NCBI RefSeq assembly: GCF_947489565.1
Contig: NZ_CANLEA010000020.1
Span: 1 to 64,000 of the forward strand
Length of the DNA stretch: 64,000 bases
From: an uncultured Kordia sp.
GTDB taxonomy: Bacteria; Bacteroidota; Bacteroidia; Flavobacteriales; Flavobacteriaceae
Direction of reading: 5' to 3'
Shown in pieces: positions 45,834 to 56,362 of the stretch. The notes under the pieces were generated by a model that ran no database searches, had not been told where the DNA came from, and saw only the letters and a list, made by a program, of their open reading frames with translations. A program made the position numbers and the translations under genes. The first letter of the stretch is position 1, and every line of letters starts with the position of its first letter.

Positions 45834-46934
45834 ATGAAACGAATACTTTACATACTATTCTTGATATTAAGTCAAACAGTTTTTGGACAAATTAGGTATG
45901 AACCGACCTTCATCAATCAATGTACAGATAAAGTTGAAGAAAACGTCCTTTGGTATGTTACAGATTCAGATACAACATATGGATTTGACTATGAGCAATC
46001 AAAAAGCATTTCATTACCAAAATTAGGGACATATCAGTTACATTATAATTTTGAAGATCCAATAAAAATAGAAATTCTAGATAGCGGCGTCAATAGAGAT
46101 ACATTATTATTGAAAAAAATAAGCCTAGCAATTTATGTAAGTAATCCTCCGCATTCAGAATATTTTGATTGTGATAGTCTTGCAAATGGTAAAATTACAG
46201 ATTTCTATATGAATGGAAATAAGCGAATGCAAGGCGTTTTTAAAAATGGACAGCCAGTTGACAGTCTCTTCTCATATCACAGAAACGGCCAGTTATCAGA
46301 ATTGTTCATACAGAATAAAAAGAGTTGGAAAAAGAGCATTTATTTTAAAAATGGTCAATTGCACTCAGTGTATAATACGAAGAAACGATTTGAAAAAGAG
46401 TATTATCAAAATGGTCAAATAAAAAAAGAAAGATCTTGGTCTAAAAAATACCACGTAAAATCAACAGAATATTTTCAAAATGGACAAATTAGCAAGCAAT
46501 GGAATCGTAGAAAATTAAAAATATTTAACAAAGAAGGAAATCTAATTGAGAAAATAAAAAGAAAAGAATTTTTAGTTTTAAGAAGAATTTTTTCCAAAGA
46601 TCCTTATGAACGAAATAATAGATTCTATAAATACAAATGGGAAACATTTACTCAAAATGAAATGCCTAAAAGAAAAATAGTTTTTCATGAAGAAGGATTT
46701 CTAATGACACCTTTTCCCGACAGTATTCAACAAATAAAACCTTTTTTATTTGACAATATAACGTTCTTTAAAAATGGACAAGAAATCAAAAAACTAGAAT
46801 CAAAATTTGTCCCTGAAAATGGTAAGTACATATATAAATTATTTATTTACAGAAAAGAAGAAAACGAGTGGATTGAAGAAAAAGTAACAGCAATTGATGA
46901 CGTACATAAAATAATTACTGCTTATTCAAAATAA
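45834..46934 (+). CDS. Exported protein with MORN-variant (YwqK-like) repeats
   Basis: 366 residues, signal peptide ILYILFLILSQTVFGQ. Residues about 130-225 carry repeated units of the form YF-NGQ (FKNGQPVDS, YHRNGQLSE, YFKNGQLHSVY, YYQNGQIKKER, YFQNGQISKQW), the MORN_2 / YwqK pattern. The remainder is unrecognised. Proteins with these repeats are often named YwqK-type antitoxins, but here the signal peptide points to the envelope, and no toxin is adjacent. Confidence 0.72.
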   Translation: MKRILYILFLILSQTVFGQIRYEPTFINQCTDKVEENVLWYVTDSDTTYGFDYEQSKSISLPKLGTYQLHYNFEDPIKIEILDSGVNRDTLLLKKISLAIYVSNPPHSEYFDCDSLANGKITDFYMNGNKRMQGVFKNGQPVDSLFSYHRNGQLSELFIQNKKSWKKSIYFKNGQLHSVYNTKKRFEKEYYQNGQIKKERSWSKKYHVKSTEYFQNGQISKQWNRRKLKIFNKEGNLIEKIKRKEFLVLRRIFSKDPYERNNRFYKYKWETFTQNEMPKRKIVFHEEGFLMTPFPDSIQQIKPFLFDNITFFKNGQEIKKLESKFVPENGKYIYKLFIYRKEENEWIEEKVTAIDDVHKIITAYSK

Positions 46935-46956
46935 TTGCGTTGTCTTTTAATGATTA

Positions 46957-47033
46957 TGGCGTAACTCCCGAGAAAATCGGGAGTCGCGCTTTCGAGAGTC
47001 GCTCTCTACGAGGAGCTTCAACAAATCTCTCAA
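46957..47033. repeat. REP-like element
   Basis: ACTCCCGA-GAAAA-TCGGGAGT hairpin followed by CGCGCTTTCGAGAGTCGC and TCTCTACGAGGAGCTTCAACA. The last part recurs inverted at about 57431-57453, and the hairpin at 45683-45720. Confidence 0.8.
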
Positions 47034-47519
47034 TCGCTTACGCGGTTCAAAAAGTATTGAGGTTTTAGTATTGAGTATTGAGAAATTTCAAAGTACAGCC
47101 TCAGACTTTCAAAGACCAAACCAATACTTCGATAGCCTCAACATAAACAAAAAAGAAGTATAAAAGTTTATAAGTTGAACAGTTTACACTAGGTAACAAA
47201 AAGGAAGTAAATAACACAGCCCAAAACAAATCAACAAATAGACGAATCAACAAAAAGAAGTATAAAAGTTTATAAGTTGAACAGTTTACACTAGGTAACA
47301 AAAGGGAAGTAAATAATATAGCCCAAAACAAATCAACAAAAAAGAAGTATAAAAGTTTATAAGTTGAACGGTTTACACTAGGTAACAAAAAGGAAGTAAA
47401 TAACACATCCCAAAACAAATCAACAAAAAAACAAATAGACGAATTAACAAAAAAGAAGTAAATAACTTAACCCAAAACCCAAAACCCAAGACCCAAGACC
47501 CAAAACAAACAACAAAAAA
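47034..47519. repeat. Tandem repeats and heptamer tract before pirin 2
   Basis: No gene. Three copies of an approximately 87-102 bp unit start at 47152, 47254 and 47341 (each AAAGAAGTATAAAAG ... CACTAGGTAACAAAA ... AGTAAATAA). A final partial copy is near 47452. From 47470 to 47506 there is a CCCAAAA/CCCAAGA heptamer run ending 14 bp before the pirin start. Confidence 0.9.
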
Positions 47520-48236
47520 ATGAAAACAACAGTTCACAAAGCAAATACAAGAGGAAAAGCTGACCACGGATGGCTCAAAAGTTACCATAGTTTCAGCTTT
47601 GCAAATTATTACGATCCAGAGCGCATGGGATTTGGACAATTACGCGTCTTAAACGACGATATCGTACAACCAAAAATGGGCTTCGGAACACATCCACATC
47701 AAAATATGGAAATCATTTCTATTCCGTTAAGTGGTGCATTATCACATAAAGACAGTATGGACAATAAAAGAGCCATTACGGTTGGTGAAGTACAAGTCAT
47801 GTCGGCAGGAACAGGTTTGCAACATTCTGAGTTCAATGATAGCAAAACCGATGAGGTCAACTTTTTACAACTATGGATTCAACCACAAGAATTAGGTGTT
47901 GAACCACGTTACGAGCAAAAACAATTTGATCAAAGCAAACGCGAAAATCAATTCCAAACAGTCGTAGCTCCAAAAGATAATGTCATCGATGAAGCACTTT
48001 GGATTCACCAACAAGCATACATTTCATTAGGAAACTTTACGGCATCACAAACAGTAGACTTTCAACTCAATGATGCTTCTCACGGAATCTATGTTTTTAT
48101 CCTAGAAGGTTCCATTGCTATTGGAGGCGAAACGCTTGCTACCAAAGATGCACTAGGCATTTGGGAAACAGGAAATGTAACCATGAATATCAAAGAAGAT
48201 TCTAAAATTTTAGTGGTTGAAGTTCCAATGAATTAA
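47520..48236 (+). CDS. Pirin family protein, YhhW-type
   Basis: 238 residues, a shorter pirin of the YhhW group. The N-terminus has KADHGWLKSYHSFSFANYYDP, the cupin metal motif GTHPHQNMEIISIPLSGALSHKDS (about 58-80), and HSEFNDSKTDEVNFLQLWIQP. A possible quercetin 2,3-dioxygenase or redox protein. The CCCAAAA tract and low-complexity DNA reach to within 14 bp of its ATG, an unusual leader. A terminator follows at 48271. Confidence 0.92.
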   Translation: MKTTVHKANTRGKADHGWLKSYHSFSFANYYDPERMGFGQLRVLNDDIVQPKMGFGTHPHQNMEIISIPLSGALSHKDSMDNKRAITVGEVQVMSAGTGLQHSEFNDSKTDEVNFLQLWIQPQELGVEPRYEQKQFDQSKRENQFQTVVAPKDNVIDEALWIHQQAYISLGNFTASQTVDFQLNDASHGIYVFILEGSIAIGGETLATKDALGIWETGNVTMNIKEDSKILVVEVPMN

Positions 48237-48270
48237 ATAGTTGCTCCACAACAAACGCATATCACACATA

Positions 48271-48311
48271 AAAAAGACTATCTAGAACATGAAGTTATAG
48301 ATAGTCTTTTT
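48271..48311 (+). terminator. Terminator of pirin 2
   Basis: AAAAAGACTATCTA / TAGATAGTCTTTTT, 13-nt loop, then CTTTTT. Confidence 0.88.
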
Positions 48312-48356
48312 CTTTTTCCAACTTTTTATACCTACCTTTTCAAAAAACGAACCACC

Positions 48357-49295
48357 ATGAGCAACACAAATTCATTATTTGGAGGTAGTGATATGATGGG
48401 CGTATGTTACGCTCCTTATCATCAAGCTGCTACCGTAAAAAAATCATCCTACACCAAAGCAGATGTAGATGCAGATTTAAAAATTATTAGTGATTTCAAC
48501 ATGACATTTATTCGTACGTATACAGTACAAGGATGTCAGCAGCATCTCCCCGAATTGTGTAAAGCACACAACATAGGTCTTGCTTTAGGCGCATGGATTT
48601 TTCAAGGCGATAGTGCAAGCACACATACAGAAATAGATACAGCGCTTACGCAAGCAAATGCACATCCAGATATGGTAAAAGTCATTGTCATAGGAAATGA
48701 AGTTGATCTGGCTTCAAATAACTATACGCTTGCAGAAGTAGAGGCAGCTTTTAATTACGCAAAAACACAATTAGTCAACTATCCAAAAATCAGCAATGTT
48801 CCTTTAACTATTTGTATGACCGGATCAGGTCCAATACCTCAGAAAGCACCTAATATTAACTGGTCATCATTATTGCCGCTGATGCAGGACTATGCATTTC
48901 TAACCATTTATCCGTGGTATGGACAAAAAGTGAATAATAAATTTAATCCTAATGATATTACTGCAAACATGCAGTATTCTTATAATAATGGAATGGCACA
49001 AGCTATAGCGGCAGGATTGGAAGTAGTTATTGCAGAAATTGGTTGGCCAACTGCTGGAGATACTACAGCGGATACAAATATAAAAGCATCAGTAGCCAAT
49101 TTTAAAGCAACATGTACATGGATTAACGGCACAAATATATATAAGAAGGCTTTCATTACGATGTGGTTTGAAATGTTTGATGAACCATGGAAAACAGCTG
49201 AAGGCCCTTGGGGACCGCACTGGGGAATTTATGGTTCAGGTGTTTCTCCCGAATTAAAAAAAGATGGTTCAACAAAATTCACCATTTGTAGTTAA
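48357..49295 (+). CDS. GH17-type glucan hydrolase (beta-1,3-glucan active)
   Basis: 312 residues fitting the glycoside hydrolase family 17 TIM barrel: VIVIGNEVDLAS with acid/base E115 and VIAEIGWPTAGD with nucleophile E227, and ITMWFEMFDEPWK plus GPHWGIY at the end. This family cleaves beta-1,3-glucans such as laminarin. It has no signal peptide, so unless it is exported by an unusual route it would act on imported oligosaccharides or host-like glucans in the cytoplasm. Single gene; no transport or SusCD genes adjacent. Confidence 0.88.
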   Translation: MSNTNSLFGGSDMMGVCYAPYHQAATVKKSSYTKADVDADLKIISDFNMTFIRTYTVQGCQQHLPELCKAHNIGLALGAWIFQGDSASTHTEIDTALTQANAHPDMVKVIVIGNEVDLASNNYTLAEVEAAFNYAKTQLVNYPKISNVPLTICMTGSGPIPQKAPNINWSSLLPLMQDYAFLTIYPWYGQKVNNKFNPNDITANMQYSYNNGMAQAIAAGLEVVIAEIGWPTAGDTTADTNIKASVANFKATCTWINGTNIYKKAFITMWFEMFDEPWKTAEGPWGPHWGIYGSGVSPELKKDGSTKFTICS

Positions 49296-49507
49296 ACTAC
49301 ACCTAAAGAATCTAAAATCGAACTTATTGTATGAGGATTTGAAGCAAATTGGAGAATTAACAAAAGAAAAGAAAGCTTTGTTACTAGTATCATAATCATT
49401 AACATAAAAGAAATAATACAAAATGTATAATTTTTAATACATGAGTACTATTTAAAAATCCTCAGAAATTATGAAACAACAGTATAAAATAAAAGCAAAC
49501 CGAATTA

Positions 49508-49544
49508 AGTTAAGATCGAAAGATTTTTTCTTTCGACCTTAACT
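49508..49544. terminator. Hairpin 3' of the 49562 peptide gene
   Basis: AGTTAAG-A-TCGAAAG / CTTTCGA-C-CTTAACT around ATTTTTT (one mismatch). No long T run, so it could also stabilise the mRNA end. Confidence 0.65.
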
Positions 49545-49561
49545 GTATTTAAGCATTTTTT

Positions 49562-49846
49562 CTAATCTAAATCATTGGTCTCTCCGCAATGCAAATCGGA
49601 ATAGTTACATATAAAAATCGTATTCGGATTACAATCATTATAGTCGCTGTTAGTACAATAAAAATTTATAGAAACAATACAGGTATCATGTAATTTTGAA
49701 TGATTATCACAAGTTACATCATAAGAAATATCTGTAGTGCAAGTATTTCCAGCACTATTTGGTCCTTGCCCTTTAATTTGAGCGGATGATAAATTCGATA
49801 CAAGCTTCTTATTGAGCTTTAACGATTTAAGATTCTTTTTTTTCAT
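49562..49846 (-). CDS. Class I lanthipeptide-like precursor with a long core
   Basis: 94 residues, leader MKKKNLKSLKLNKKLVSNL, boundary IKGQG rather than GG. The core is about 65 residues with eight cysteines at broad spacing (NTCTTD, DVTCDN, DTCIVS, FYCTNS, NDCNPN, FICNYS, LHCGET) and many Asn/Asp/Thr. Transcribed away from the GH17 gene; hairpin at 49508 behind it. No modification genes. The unusual core length sets it apart from the others. Confidence 0.82.
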   Translation of the reverse strand: MKKKNLKSLKLNKKLVSNLSSAQIKGQGPNSAGNTCTTDISYDVTCDNHSKLHDTCIVSINFYCTNSDYNDCNPNTIFICNYSDLHCGETNDLD

Positions 49847-50002
49847 GGTTTTAATGTTTATGGTTTATAATAATATAACAAATTAAAACAGTAAATTCCT
49901 ACAGTGAAATAAATAATTAACAATTAAACAGTAGTTATTATGAAAAGGAAACACTTATTAGGCTCTTTAGAAGAAATAAAAAACTAACTTTCTTCTAAAA
50001 GT

Positions 50003-50030
50003 AAAATCCCAACACAACCGTTGAGATTTT
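50003..50030 (+). terminator. Hairpin after the mini-ORF
   Basis: AAAATC-CAAC / GTTG-GATTTT around ACAACC, followed by TATTA. It lies 16 bp past the 49987 stop. Confidence 0.5.
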
Positions 50031-50077
50031 TATTAAGAAGAAATTTCTTAGTACACCATAAGTTAATCAAACTCAAA

Positions 50078-50105
50078 AAGCCCAAGCAAAAGTTTAGGCT
50101 TTTTC
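50078..50105 (+). terminator. Second terminator-like hairpin
   Basis: AAAAAGCC / GGCTTTTT with a loop of about 13 nt, then CTTTTC. Confidence 0.55.
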
Positions 50106-50175
50106 TTTTCAAACAACCACAATTCTTAAGCAATCACCGAAAAATATTCGCCACTTCTCAAAAATTAGTTATATT

Positions 50176-50197
50176 GCATAATGTTATGCGTGCATAA
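50176..50197. promoter_or_regulatory. Overlapping TTATGC/GCATAA palindromes (operator-like)
   Basis: GCATAA-TG-TTATGC (50176-50189) overlaps TTATGC-GT-GCATAA (50184-50197), giving three alternating half-sites. About 70 bp before the reductase ATG at 50266. Symmetric half-sites of this kind suit a dimeric repressor; the regulator is not known. Confidence 0.6.
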
Positions 50198-50265
50198 TAA
50201 AAACAAACGATTCACATTGGTAGAATTATAGTATATTTAATACAACCACAAAACCATCAGCATAG

Positions 50266-52290
<2,025 letters not shown>

Positions 52291-52314
52291 AAGTATAAAT
52301 CCAACACGTATATT

Positions 52315-52851
52315 TTGAGCTCTAAAGATGATTATGCAAACGAACTATTATTTTTTGGAGTAACCTGTATTGTTTGCGCCTTCTATTTTTTTGCACCTAC
52401 CTTATTAACTTCTCAATCATCTTTAATTGAACAGAAAGGTACAGTTATCTATGTGAAAACAACGTATATTCCTGTGGGAGATAGTCGTTCAAAAAGTACA
52501 AAAGCTAGATTGGCAATTCGTCTAGAAAATGATCCTAAATTTTATTCAATCTTCAAAAATATAGGAAACGATCGTTCTTATAAATTATATGAAGACATTG
52601 AAAGGCGACTCGAAAAATCTGGAAGCGCAAGTATTTGGATTCAAGAAGGTGAATTGAAAGACATAGAACCCAAAGTATTTCAAATCGCTACAGGAATAGG
52701 AAACATTCTGTATGATATGGATGATGCAAAGTCAGAATTACGATGGGTATTTCCCTTTTTATTAGTCTGTGGATTTGTAGGAATTGGAGCGTTTGGACAC
52801 CATAAATACCCTGGATTATTCAATAAATTAAAAGAATACTGGAAGTCATAA
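52315..52851 (+). CDS. Membrane protein of unknown function
   Basis: 178 residues, apparently started from TTG 52315, 24 bp after the reductase stop; no in-frame ATG lies at the beginning. Two transmembrane segments (LLFFGVTCIVCAFYFFAPTLL and WVFPFLLVCGFVGIGAFG) surround a polar domain of about 110 residues. I do not recognise the family; the layout recalls DUF3592-like two-span proteins. Probably in an operon with the reductase. Confidence 0.6.
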   Translation: MSSKDDYANELLFFGVTCIVCAFYFFAPTLLTSQSSLIEQKGTVIYVKTTYIPVGDSRSKSTKARLAIRLENDPKFYSIFKNIGNDRSYKLYEDIERRLEKSGSASIWIQEGELKDIEPKVFQIATGIGNILYDMDDAKSELRWVFPFLLVCGFVGIGAFGHHKYPGLFNKLKEYWKS

Positions 52852-52942
52852 AATCCTATTTTATAAGCTAAAAAAATACACGTCCAATTTTCGGTTGCGG
52901 ACTAAACTTCATCATAGTTACTTTGCTTTAAAATATAAAAAG

Positions 52943-53698
52943 ATGGAGTTTAAAAATTTACACAATCAAGATAAACCATTAATAATTGCGAATGTTTGGG
53001 ACGTACCAAGTACGAAAACAGCCGAAGAATTAAACTTTCAAGCAATAGGAACTTCAAGCTCAGCAATTGCCTCACTTTTAGGATATAATGATGGTGAAGA
53101 AATAAAGTTTTCTGAATTGGAATATTTTATAAAACGAATTGTTAGTAACACAAATTTACCTTTGTCGGTCGATTTGGAATCTGGATATAGTCGTGATCCG
53201 GAAAAAATTGTTCAACACATTAAAAAACTATCAGCATTAGGCGTTGTTGGAATTAATATTGAAGATAGTATAGTTAATGAGAAACGAGTTTTATTAGACG
53301 CTAATGACTTTGCAAAGACACTCACGGAAATAATACAACAGTTAAAAAAAGAAAATATAGCTATTTTTATAAATGTGAGAATTGATACGTTTATGTTACT
53401 TCAAGAAAACGTACTTCAAGAAACAAAAAAAAGGATTCAACTATATGAAAATGCTGGCGTAAATGGAGTTTTTGTTCCTTGTATTGAAAAAGAAAATGAT
53501 ATAAAAACGATTGTCAATTCAACAAGTTTGCCCGTCAATGTAATGTGTATGCCAAATCTTCCAAATTTTGAAACACTAACAAAATTAGGCGTCAAACGAA
53601 TAAGCATGGGGAATTTTCTTTTTGACAAGATGTATGATAAATTTGAAGAAACCGTAAAGCATGTGTTAAGTCAGAATTCTTTTAAATCTATTTTTTAA
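52943..53698 (+). CDS. Isocitrate lyase/PEP mutase family protein
   Basis: I start at ATG 52943 (MEFKNLHNQDKP), giving 251 residues; an upstream TTG frame adds only unlikely sequence. The fold is the ICL/PEPM TIM barrel: IANVWDVPSTKTAEELNFQAIGTSSSAIA, then VDLESGYS with metal-ligand Asp near 72, GINIEDS, and MGNF near the end. Functions in this family include carboxyphosphonoenolpyruvate and methylisocitrate lyases; I cannot choose. Its stop (TAA) is directly followed by the ada ATG. Confidence 0.85.
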   Translation: MEFKNLHNQDKPLIIANVWDVPSTKTAEELNFQAIGTSSSAIASLLGYNDGEEIKFSELEYFIKRIVSNTNLPLSVDLESGYSRDPEKIVQHIKKLSALGVVGINIEDSIVNEKRVLLDANDFAKTLTEIIQQLKKENIAIFINVRIDTFMLLQENVLQETKKRIQLYENAGVNGVFVPCIEKENDIKTIVNSTSLPVNVMCMPNLPNFETLTKLGVKRISMGNFLFDKMYDKFEETVKHVLSQNSFKSIF

Positions 53699-54757
53699 AT
53701 GTTAATCACGGATAACAACAAAATTGAAACGTATTATCAAGCGCTGTTAGACAGAAAACAAAGTTTTGTTGGTATTTTCTTTGTTGGAGTAAAAACGACC
53801 TCTATTTTTTGTATTGCGACTTGTAGAGCACGAAAACCCAAGCGGAAGAATGTTGAATTTTATACATCTTTTAAAACGGCTTTAGCTAATGGATACAGAC
53901 CTTGTAAAATTTGTAAACCTACAGAAAATACGAATCAAGCACCTGAAATAGTTGAAAAAGCGATTCAAATGGTAAAAGAGCATCCTACAGACAAAATAAC
54001 GGACTTTCAATTAAGACAAAAAGGAATTAGCCCAGAAGTAGTACGCAGATGGTTTAAAAAGAATTATGGTATGACGTTCCAAGCATATCAGCGAATGTAT
54101 AGAATAAACAATGCTTTTCAAGAATTAAAACAAGGAAAGAATGCGACACATACTGCTTTTGATTCGAGTTATGAATCGTTAAGCGGATTTAATTACACTT
54201 TTAAGAAACTGATAGGAGAATCGCCAAAGCACAGTAAAAATAAAAACATAATCCTCATAAACAGACTCACAACACCGTTAGGTCCCATGTTTGTTTGCGC
54301 AACGGATAACGGAATTTGTTTGCTGGAATTTGTAGATAGACGAATGCTTGAAAAAGAATTCAAAGATTTACAAAAGTTATTGAATGCCACGATCATTTTG
54401 GGCGAGAATCTGCATATTAAACAAGCCAAGAAAGAAGTCAAAGAATACTTTGAAGGAACGAGAAAAGTTTTTGATCTACAACTGGAAACACCTGGAACTG
54501 AATTTCAAAATTCTGTATGGAACTATTTGAAAGATATTGAATATGCTAAAACGGTAACATATCAACAACAAGCAGAAAAAATAGGCAATCCTAAAGCTGT
54601 ACGAGCAGTCGCTTCTGCAAATGGTTGTAATCGAATTGCTATTGTGATACCTTGTCATAGAGTGCTAGGAAAAGATGGAAAAATGACGGGATATAGTGGT
54701 GGAATTGAACGAAAAAAATGGCTTATTGAGCACGAACGAAAAAACTCCAAGTCATAA
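53699..54757 (+). CDS. ada: Bifunctional Ada: methylphosphotriester sensor and O6-methylguanine methyltransferase
   Basis: 352 residues in the E. coli Ada arrangement. The zinc/sensor Cys are C38, C42, C69 and C72, at exactly the E. coli positions, in FCIATCRARK and CKICKP. An AraC-type HTH (about 85-180) follows, then the methyltransferase domain with the active-site Cys C319 in VIPCHRVLG. It repairs O6-methylguanine and turns on its regulon after methylation. Starts immediately after the PEP mutase-like stop, so likely co-transcribed. Confidence 0.95.
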   Translation: MLITDNNKIETYYQALLDRKQSFVGIFFVGVKTTSIFCIATCRARKPKRKNVEFYTSFKTALANGYRPCKICKPTENTNQAPEIVEKAIQMVKEHPTDKITDFQLRQKGISPEVVRRWFKKNYGMTFQAYQRMYRINNAFQELKQGKNATHTAFDSSYESLSGFNYTFKKLIGESPKHSKNKNIILINRLTTPLGPMFVCATDNGICLLEFVDRRMLEKEFKDLQKLLNATIILGENLHIKQAKKEVKEYFEGTRKVFDLQLETPGTEFQNSVWNYLKDIEYAKTVTYQQQAEKIGNPKAVRAVASANGCNRIAIVIPCHRVLGKDGKMTGYSGGIERKKWLIEHERKNSKS

Positions 54758-54778
54758 GAATATTCTAAAAAACATAAA

Positions 54779-54816
54779 AAAATCCGCAGTATTCCAGCAT
54801 GAATATTGCGGATTTT
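54779..54816 (+). terminator. Terminator of ada
   Basis: AAAATCCGCAGTATTC / GAATATTGCGGATTTT around CAGCAT, then CTTTT. Nearly the same stem as at 56198. Confidence 0.88.
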
Positions 54817-54869
54817 CTTTTAAAAAATAGTAAATTTATGGTGTCTTTCCCTCAGATAAAAATTCCTAA

Positions 54870-55580
54870 ATGAAGAAAAATATAGTAACTACTTTCGTAA
54901 TTACACTGCTACTATTAAGTATTGTATTTGCATTACCTAAAGAAAAAACGAAATATACATTACAAGTAGCATCGAATATTGAAATACAGCAAGACACTAT
55001 GTTTACTTATGGAAAAGCATTATTTAAAGAGAATTGCAGAGCCTGTCATTCACAAGATATGATTCGTACATCAACAGCACCGCCATTAGGAGGCGTAACG
55101 AAGAAACGAAACAAAGAATGGTTATACAAATTCACCAAAAACTCATTAAAAATGTATAAAGAAGGAGATAGTCTTGCTGTAGCCATAGGTGATGAATATT
55201 GGGGATTAATGACATCCTTTCCAATGTTAGCGGATAAGGATTTAGATAAAATCTATTATTATGTAGAAAAGCGTTATGAAATGTCGCTACAAGGAATTCC
55301 AGTCCCAATAGAATTTGAATTTAAAGCAGCTGAAAACAACAATGCCAAAGCTTGCACGCATATTTTAATTGATAAAGAAGATATTTTAAACGTATCCGTT
55401 TCAAAGACCAGACATTGGACATTTAGTTGCAAACGTACATCACACAGCAAATCTAACTGGAAAAAAACTACGTTAAAGGCAATGTTTGATTATGATAAAT
55501 CTGTCAATGAAATAGCAGCTTTAGTACATGATTTTTCAGCTTTTAGAAGCTCTAAAACTTCCTATTGGGATTTTAAGTAA
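54870..55580 (+). CDS. Monoheme c-type cytochrome, exported
   Basis: 236 residues, N-terminal hydrophobic segment (IVTTFVITLLLLSIVFA). The heme motif is CRACH (C56, C59, H60) and MTSFPMLADKDLDKIYYYVE offers the distal Met, giving a single class I cytochrome domain of about 45-135. The C-terminal 100 residues (KACTHILIDKEDI ... SSKTSYWDFK) match nothing I know. Probably periplasmic, inner-membrane anchored; partner unknown. Confidence 0.85.
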   Translation: MKKNIVTTFVITLLLLSIVFALPKEKTKYTLQVASNIEIQQDTMFTYGKALFKENCRACHSQDMIRTSTAPPLGGVTKKRNKEWLYKFTKNSLKMYKEGDSLAVAIGDEYWGLMTSFPMLADKDLDKIYYYVEKRYEMSLQGIPVPIEFEFKAAENNNAKACTHILIDKEDILNVSVSKTRHWTFSCKRTSHSKSNWKKTTLKAMFDYDKSVNEIAALVHDFSAFRSSKTSYWDFK

Positions 55581-55664
55581 GTCTCATGGTATCACATATA
55601 AAACAAGTGAAGTTATATAGAAATTTTTATCAGTGTTACACAAAATATAATTAAAGAAAAACCA

Positions 55665-56160
55665 ATGGATAGAAAAGAAATTATAGATAAAAAACAGCTT
55701 TTTGAACTGATTGAATTCATCTTTACAGACACTAAAAACGAGTTTTATGAATCCTATTCAGAAATGGAAAAAAGAGCTTGTTCGAATGCATACATTTTCG
55801 GAGTTTCAACACTATTTTGAAAATGGAATCGCGAATGGAAAAGTACATTTCGGATTTGGCATTTATCATCCTGAATCCAAAGGTAAATTCTTCACTTCAA
55901 AAATAGCACTTGATCCAAAATATTGTAACGGAAACACATTTCGGTATAGAATAGATGGTTGGGCAATCATTGCGATTCACCTTGATTTACAAAATGGAGA
56001 AAACCAGATGGAATGTAATATATCTGTAAACTCAAAGGAAAGAGCTAAAGATTGGAATAATACAAATCCTGAATTTGGAAATCCTGAATTATGGGATTGG
56101 AAGTTTGTAAAAAGTAACGCTCAAAAAATAATTAATCAACTCAAAAAAGTGGCGAAGTAA
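55665..56160 (+). pseudogene. Hypothetical gene split by a homopolymer frameshift
   Basis: ATG 55665 opens a frame MDRKEIIDKKQLFELIEFIF that stops after 51 codons. The following frame (to TAA 56160) encodes ELVRMHTFSEFQHYFENG ... LINQLKKVAK and has no convincing start of its own. The switch lies in GGAAAAAAGAGC (about 55767-55772): removing one A joins SEMEK to ELVRM and yields one protein of about 164 residues. The product is unrecognised; the C-terminal part has a beta-rich domain with RIDGWAIIAIHLDLQ. A true mutation, slippage or base-call error are all possible. Confidence 0.65.
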
Positions 56161-56197
56161 GGAAAATAACCGCCAATCATATCAAAGCACAAAACAT

Positions 56198-56239
56198 AAA
56201 AAATCCGCAATGTTCATTTTAGAATATTGCGGATTTTTT
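56198..56239 (+). terminator. Terminator after the split gene
   Basis: AAAAAATCCGCAATGTTC / GAATATTGCGGATTTTTT around ATTTTA; it copies the ada terminator stem. Confidence 0.85.
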
Positions 56240-56279
56240 TATATCATCTAAAAGTTGTCGCTTTTGCGGGAACAAATAC

Positions 56280-56362
56280 AATTGCGCAGCAATCCAAAGA
56301 GCTCCAATTTCGCAGAAACAATTCTAAAAGCGAAGAGGTCTAACAGCAAAGCGCTCTAAAAC
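56280..56362. repeat. Repeat words abutting the TraB gene stop
   Basis: TTCTAAAAGCGAAGAGGTCTAACAGCAAAGCG units end within about 8 bp of the stop codon. Same word family as at 1-691, 22070-22178 and 40755-40883. Confidence 0.8.

Larger units (their letters stand above)
49847..50265. other. 419-bp intergenic region with mini-ORF, two hairpins and palindromes
   Basis: Contains a 15-codon ORF at 49940-49987 (MKRKHLLGSLEEIKN), two terminator-like hairpins (50003-50030 and 50078-50105), and overlapping TTATGC/GCATAA palindromes at 50176-50197 before the reductase gene. No larger gene. Confidence 0.6.

Noticed and set aside
45834-46934. Calling the MORN-variant protein an antitoxin
   Set aside because: The name comes from family labels; there is a signal peptide and no toxin gene beside it.
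47101-47418. Minus-strand ORF with three repeated LFTSFLLPSVNCSTYK segments
   Set aside because: It is a by-product of the AT-rich tandem repeats; it is hydrophobic by composition, lacks a believable start and overlaps the spacer before pirin 2.
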